Below, in pieces: positions 62,104-64,000 of a stretch of DNA of 64,000 nucleotides. Each line of letters starts with the position of its first letter. The stretch's first letter is position 1. The DNA is from Halogranum gelatinilyticum (GTDB lineage: Archaea > Halobacteriota > Halobacteria > Halobacteriales > Haloferacaceae): NCBI RefSeq assembly GCF_900103715.1, contig NZ_FNHL01000001.1, positions 372,001 through 436,000 of the forward strand, in the 5' to 3' direction. The notes under the pieces were generated by a model, which did not search any database, was not told the origin of the DNA, and saw nothing but the letters and a program-made list of their open reading frames with translations. The position numbers and the translations under genes are program-made.

Positions 62104-63792
62104 GTGACCGGCGACGTCCGTCGCCGCACGGAGGGGGGCGCGTTCGAGACCGTCGCCGCCGACGAACTCCGCTCGGGCGACGTCGTCTCGGTCGGTGTCG
62201 GCGAGCGACTTCCGGTCGATGGCATCGTCCACAGCGGCATCGCCGTCGTCAGCAGCGGTGACACCGAACGGGAGACCGACACGGGTGACCGCCTCCCGGC
62301 AGGAACCGTCGTCGTCGCGGGTGCCCTCTTGGTCGAAGTCCGCCCCCGTCGCGCGCTCGTCGCGTGGTTCTTCGGTGGCGTCGCGGCCCTCGCTGCCGCT
62401 CTCGCCGCGGCCGTCGTGCCGTTCGTGACCCGCCGGAACGTCCTCGTGGTGCTCGTCGCCGTCGTCGTCCTCGCGGGGACCGGAATCGGCTTCGTCGGCA
62501 CGCTGTTCGGCGACTCGAACGTGGCCGCGCCCTCGGACGGCCCGACCCAGCAGTCGGCTGGCGGCGGGCTGGACGTCGTGACGTCGCCGTCGTCGACGCC
62601 GGAGCCACCCGGGGGCACGACGTCCCAGTCGACGACCGACGGGAGCGACCCTCCGACCGACGACCCCACCGACCCCTCGGCCGACGACCCGACCGGGACG
62701 AACGCGAGGACGACCACGCCGATGCCCGACGACCCGGTGACGCTGACGGTCGACGCCGTCGTCGCCGACCCGGTCTCCGTCCAGTCCGCCATGGGTACCG
62801 TCGGTCGGGTCGACGGCAGCCTCGACGGCGACCTCCGCTGGACCGGGAGCGTCGACACCGTCACGGTCGAGGTGCATACGTGGAGCGAAGCCGACGGCTG
62901 GGCACTCGCCCGTGCGCGAACCGTCGCGGCCGACAGCTCCACGCTCACCCTCGCGGAGGCCTTCGGGACGACCGACCTCGTCTACCTCGACGCCACGCGG
63001 TCTGCGGTGTACGACAACTCCCTCGACGGGACCGAAGCGACGCACACCTCGTTCGTCTCGGTTCGAGCCGTCGCCTCCCGCGGCGACACCGCGGTCGCAC
63101 AGGCCCAACAGACCGTCTCGTACCGGCTCGTCGTCGAGAACACCCGGCGGTCGACGGGTGGCGGTGGGGACCCGACGCCGCCGACCCCCACGCCGTCCAC
63201 GTCGACGCCGACCACGACGCCATCAACGTCGACGCCATCGACGCCGACCGCGACTCCCACGGCCACCCCGTCCGAGCCGCCCGCGGTGCGTCTGACGCTG
63301 GTCTCCGGGGCACCGACCGACCTCTTCACCGGCGACGGTCTCGCGCCCGGCGCGCAGCGACGGTCGAGCATCGTCGTCCGAAACGACGGCAGCGACGCCG
63401 GGGTCCTCTCCCTGTCGAACCTGTCGGTCCGAAGCGACGAGAACGGACGGACGGACCCCGAGCGGGCGGTCGACATCACGGGCGACGACCCCGGCGTGGG
63501 CGAAGGTGAACTCGCCGACGCGGCCACGGTTCGGGTCTACGCCGTCCGCGACTCGGGCCAGCGGCTCTTCGCCGTCGGCGACGTGGCCACCTTCGTCCCC
63601 GCCTCGTCGCTTGACGGCGTGGCCGAACTCGACTTCGGGAGTGTCGGTGCCGGTGAGACCGTCGAGATCCGCGTCGAATACCGGATCGACACGAGCGTCG
63701 GCAACGAGATCCAGACGGACTCGGTCGAGGCCGACTTCGAGATACGGCTCAGACAGGCGACGCCGTCGCTGGCGGACGCGCTCTTCTCGTAA
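62104..63792 (+). CDS. Membrane protein with orphan P-type-ATPase actuator-like domain and secreted-type region
   Basis: A 562-residue protein starting at GTG 62104. About 1-82 resemble the actuator domain of P1B-type ATPases: ADELRSGDVVSVGVGERLPV then DGIVHSG, and GDRLPAGTVVVAGALLVEV. The catalytic TGES loop is replaced by SGDTERET. Two adjacent hydrophobic segments follow (about 84-108 and 112-136) with TRR between. A Ser/Thr/Pro/Asp linker, a beta-rich region, a second Thr/Pro repeat linker (PTPTPSTSTPTTTPSTSTPS) and a C-terminal beta domain come next. No phosphorylation (DKTG) or ATP domain exists. The GTG is the first possible start after an in-frame TGA at 62035. Its role is unknown. 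Confidence 0.55.
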   Translation: MTGDVRRRTEGGAFETVAADELRSGDVVSVGVGERLPVDGIVHSGIAVVSSGDTERETDTGDRLPAGTVVVAGALLVEVRPRRALVAWFFGGVAALAAALAAAVVPFVTRRNVLVVLVAVVVLAGTGIGFVGTLFGDSNVAAPSDGPTQQSAGGGLDVVTSPSSTPEPPGGTTSQSTTDGSDPPTDDPTDPSADDPTGTNARTTTPMPDDPVTLTVDAVVADPVSVQSAMGTVGRVDGSLDGDLRWTGSVDTVTVEVHTWSEADGWALARARTVAADSSTLTLAEAFGTTDLVYLDATRSAVYDNSLDGTEATHTSFVSVRAVASRGDTAVAQAQQTVSYRLVVENTRRSTGGGGDPTPPTPTPSTSTPTTTPSTSTPSTPTATPTATPSEPPAVRLTLVSGAPTDLFTGDGLAPGAQRRSSIVVRNDGSDAGVLSLSNLSVRSDENGRTDPERAVDITGDDPGVGEGELADAATVRVYAVRDSGQRLFAVGDVATFVPASSLDGVAELDFGSVGAGETVEIRVEYRIDTSVGNEIQTDSVEADFEIRLRQATPSLADALFS

Positions 63793-63842
63793 CCGACGTG
63801 TGACCCCGGCGAACCACACGAGTCGGCTGCTACCAATCCGCA

Positions 63843-63852
63843 CTATTTATCA
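63843..63852 (+). promoter_or_regulatory. TATA box of the AtoE-like gene
   Basis: ctatttatca at 63843-63852 lies 28-37 bases before ATG 63880 and is the likely promoter of the truncated transporter gene. Confidence 0.55.
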
Positions 63853-63879
63853 TACATAAACGGACAGTCCCGAATACAG

Positions 63880-64000
63880 ATGGCAAACATCGTCCGTCGG
63901 ATGGCAGAGGGGAGTTCGAAGCTCGTCGAACGCTACTTGCCGGAGGCCTTCCTATTCGCGGTGCTCTTGACGTTCGTCGCCTACGGACTGGCGTTCGCCT
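63880..64000 (+). CDS. Short-chain fatty acid transporter, AtoE-like (N-terminus only)
   Basis: The first 40 residues are present before the window ends: MANIVRRMAEGSSKLVERYL then PEAFLFAVLLTFVAYGLAFA. A basic amphipathic start followed by PEAFLFAVLLT fits the N-terminus of the AtoE/TIGR00366 transporters. The identity rests on a short stretch, so it is moderate. No neighbouring fatty acid genes are visible. Confidence 0.5.
   Translation, partial: MANIVRRMAEGSSKLVERYLPEAFLFAVLLTFVAYGLAFA

Noticed and set aside
61931-62107. 58-codon frame overlapping the actuator-like gene by GTGA
   Set aside because: It codes an Arg/Pro/Ser-rich peptide without a recognisable fold or ribosome site, so I did not call it a gene.

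Overview
The window is a gene-dense, high-GC stretch of chromosome from a halophilic archaeon (class Halobacteria). The proteins are strongly acidic, and Asp/Glu codons end mostly in C or G. Many genes start at or close to a predicted leaderless start, with a TATA-like box about 25-32 bases upstream. The gene content is archaeal and haloarchaeal: A-type ATP synthase, aRF1, CarS, TiaS, RibK, class Orc1/Cdc6, and many small haloarchaeal families. The order ATP synthase - prf1 - minD-like resembles what I recall from Haloferax-type genomes. I cannot name the species.

Layout. 1-10 kb: truncated Orc1/Cdc6 gene, DUF1059 protein, a radical SAM protein whose 3' end is duplicated downstream, a DUF373 membrane protein, a polyprenyl diphosphate synthase, etfBA, two secreted or membrane haloarchaeal proteins and a type IV pilin. 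10-20 kb: a UbiE-like methyltransferase, then the A-type ATP synthase cluster in order H-I-K-E-C-F-A-B-D with gaps before K and D. 20-30 kb: DUF6276, a DUF7344 wHTH membrane protein behind a 14-codon upstream ORF, prf1, a MinD-like ATPase with a long acidic tail and a tiny membrane protein after it, argS, the ribK-ribB flavin operon, an epimerase and ilvE. 30-43 kb: DUF502, proline dehydrogenase, carS, pyrE, a PRTase-type regulator next to a purine-type NCS2 permease, glutaredoxin, an HTH regulator divergent from tiaS, a threonine-synthase-like enzyme, two methyltransferases and an AstE/AspA-like enzyme. 43-46.5 kb: a DUF7504-type protein, a CHAT-domain (caspase-fold) protein and a convergent 43-residue hydrophobic peptide (DUF7503-like). 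46.7-54.7 kb: MFS transporter, lipoprotein with a PGF-type C-terminus, then a tightly overlapping mutS - NUDIX - NUDIX - mutL operon. 54.7-64 kb: KDG kinase, flavin disulfide oxidoreductase, VIT1/CCC1 transporter, tandem UspA, CNNM/CorC-type protein, DUF6663, a second DUF7344 protein, a membrane protein that starts with an orphan P-type-ATPase actuator-like domain, and the start of an AtoE-like transporter.

How the parts fit. Most of the window is housekeeping: energy (ATP synthase, ETF), translation (aRF1, ArgS, TiaS), lipids (prenyl synthase, CarS), nucleotides and flavin (pyrE, ribK/ribB, purine permease) and genome maintenance (Orc, MutS/MutL with NUDIX proteins). The best candidate for an undescribed system is the CHAT protease locus at 43595-46528. 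The catalytic His/Cys pair is present, the partner protein looks like a degraded NTPase, the tiny membrane or secreted peptide could be a substrate or effector, and the last ~90 residues of the protease have a different base composition. Other signals outside ordinary annotation are the duplicated 3' end of the radical SAM gene, which differs only at silent sites; a 20-bp degenerate tandem repeat; a TAATG-coupled upstream ORF; and candidate operators at ribK and at the purine PRTase/permease pair. DUF numbers are quoted from memory and were not searched. No tRNA, rRNA, transposase or CRISPR array was seen.
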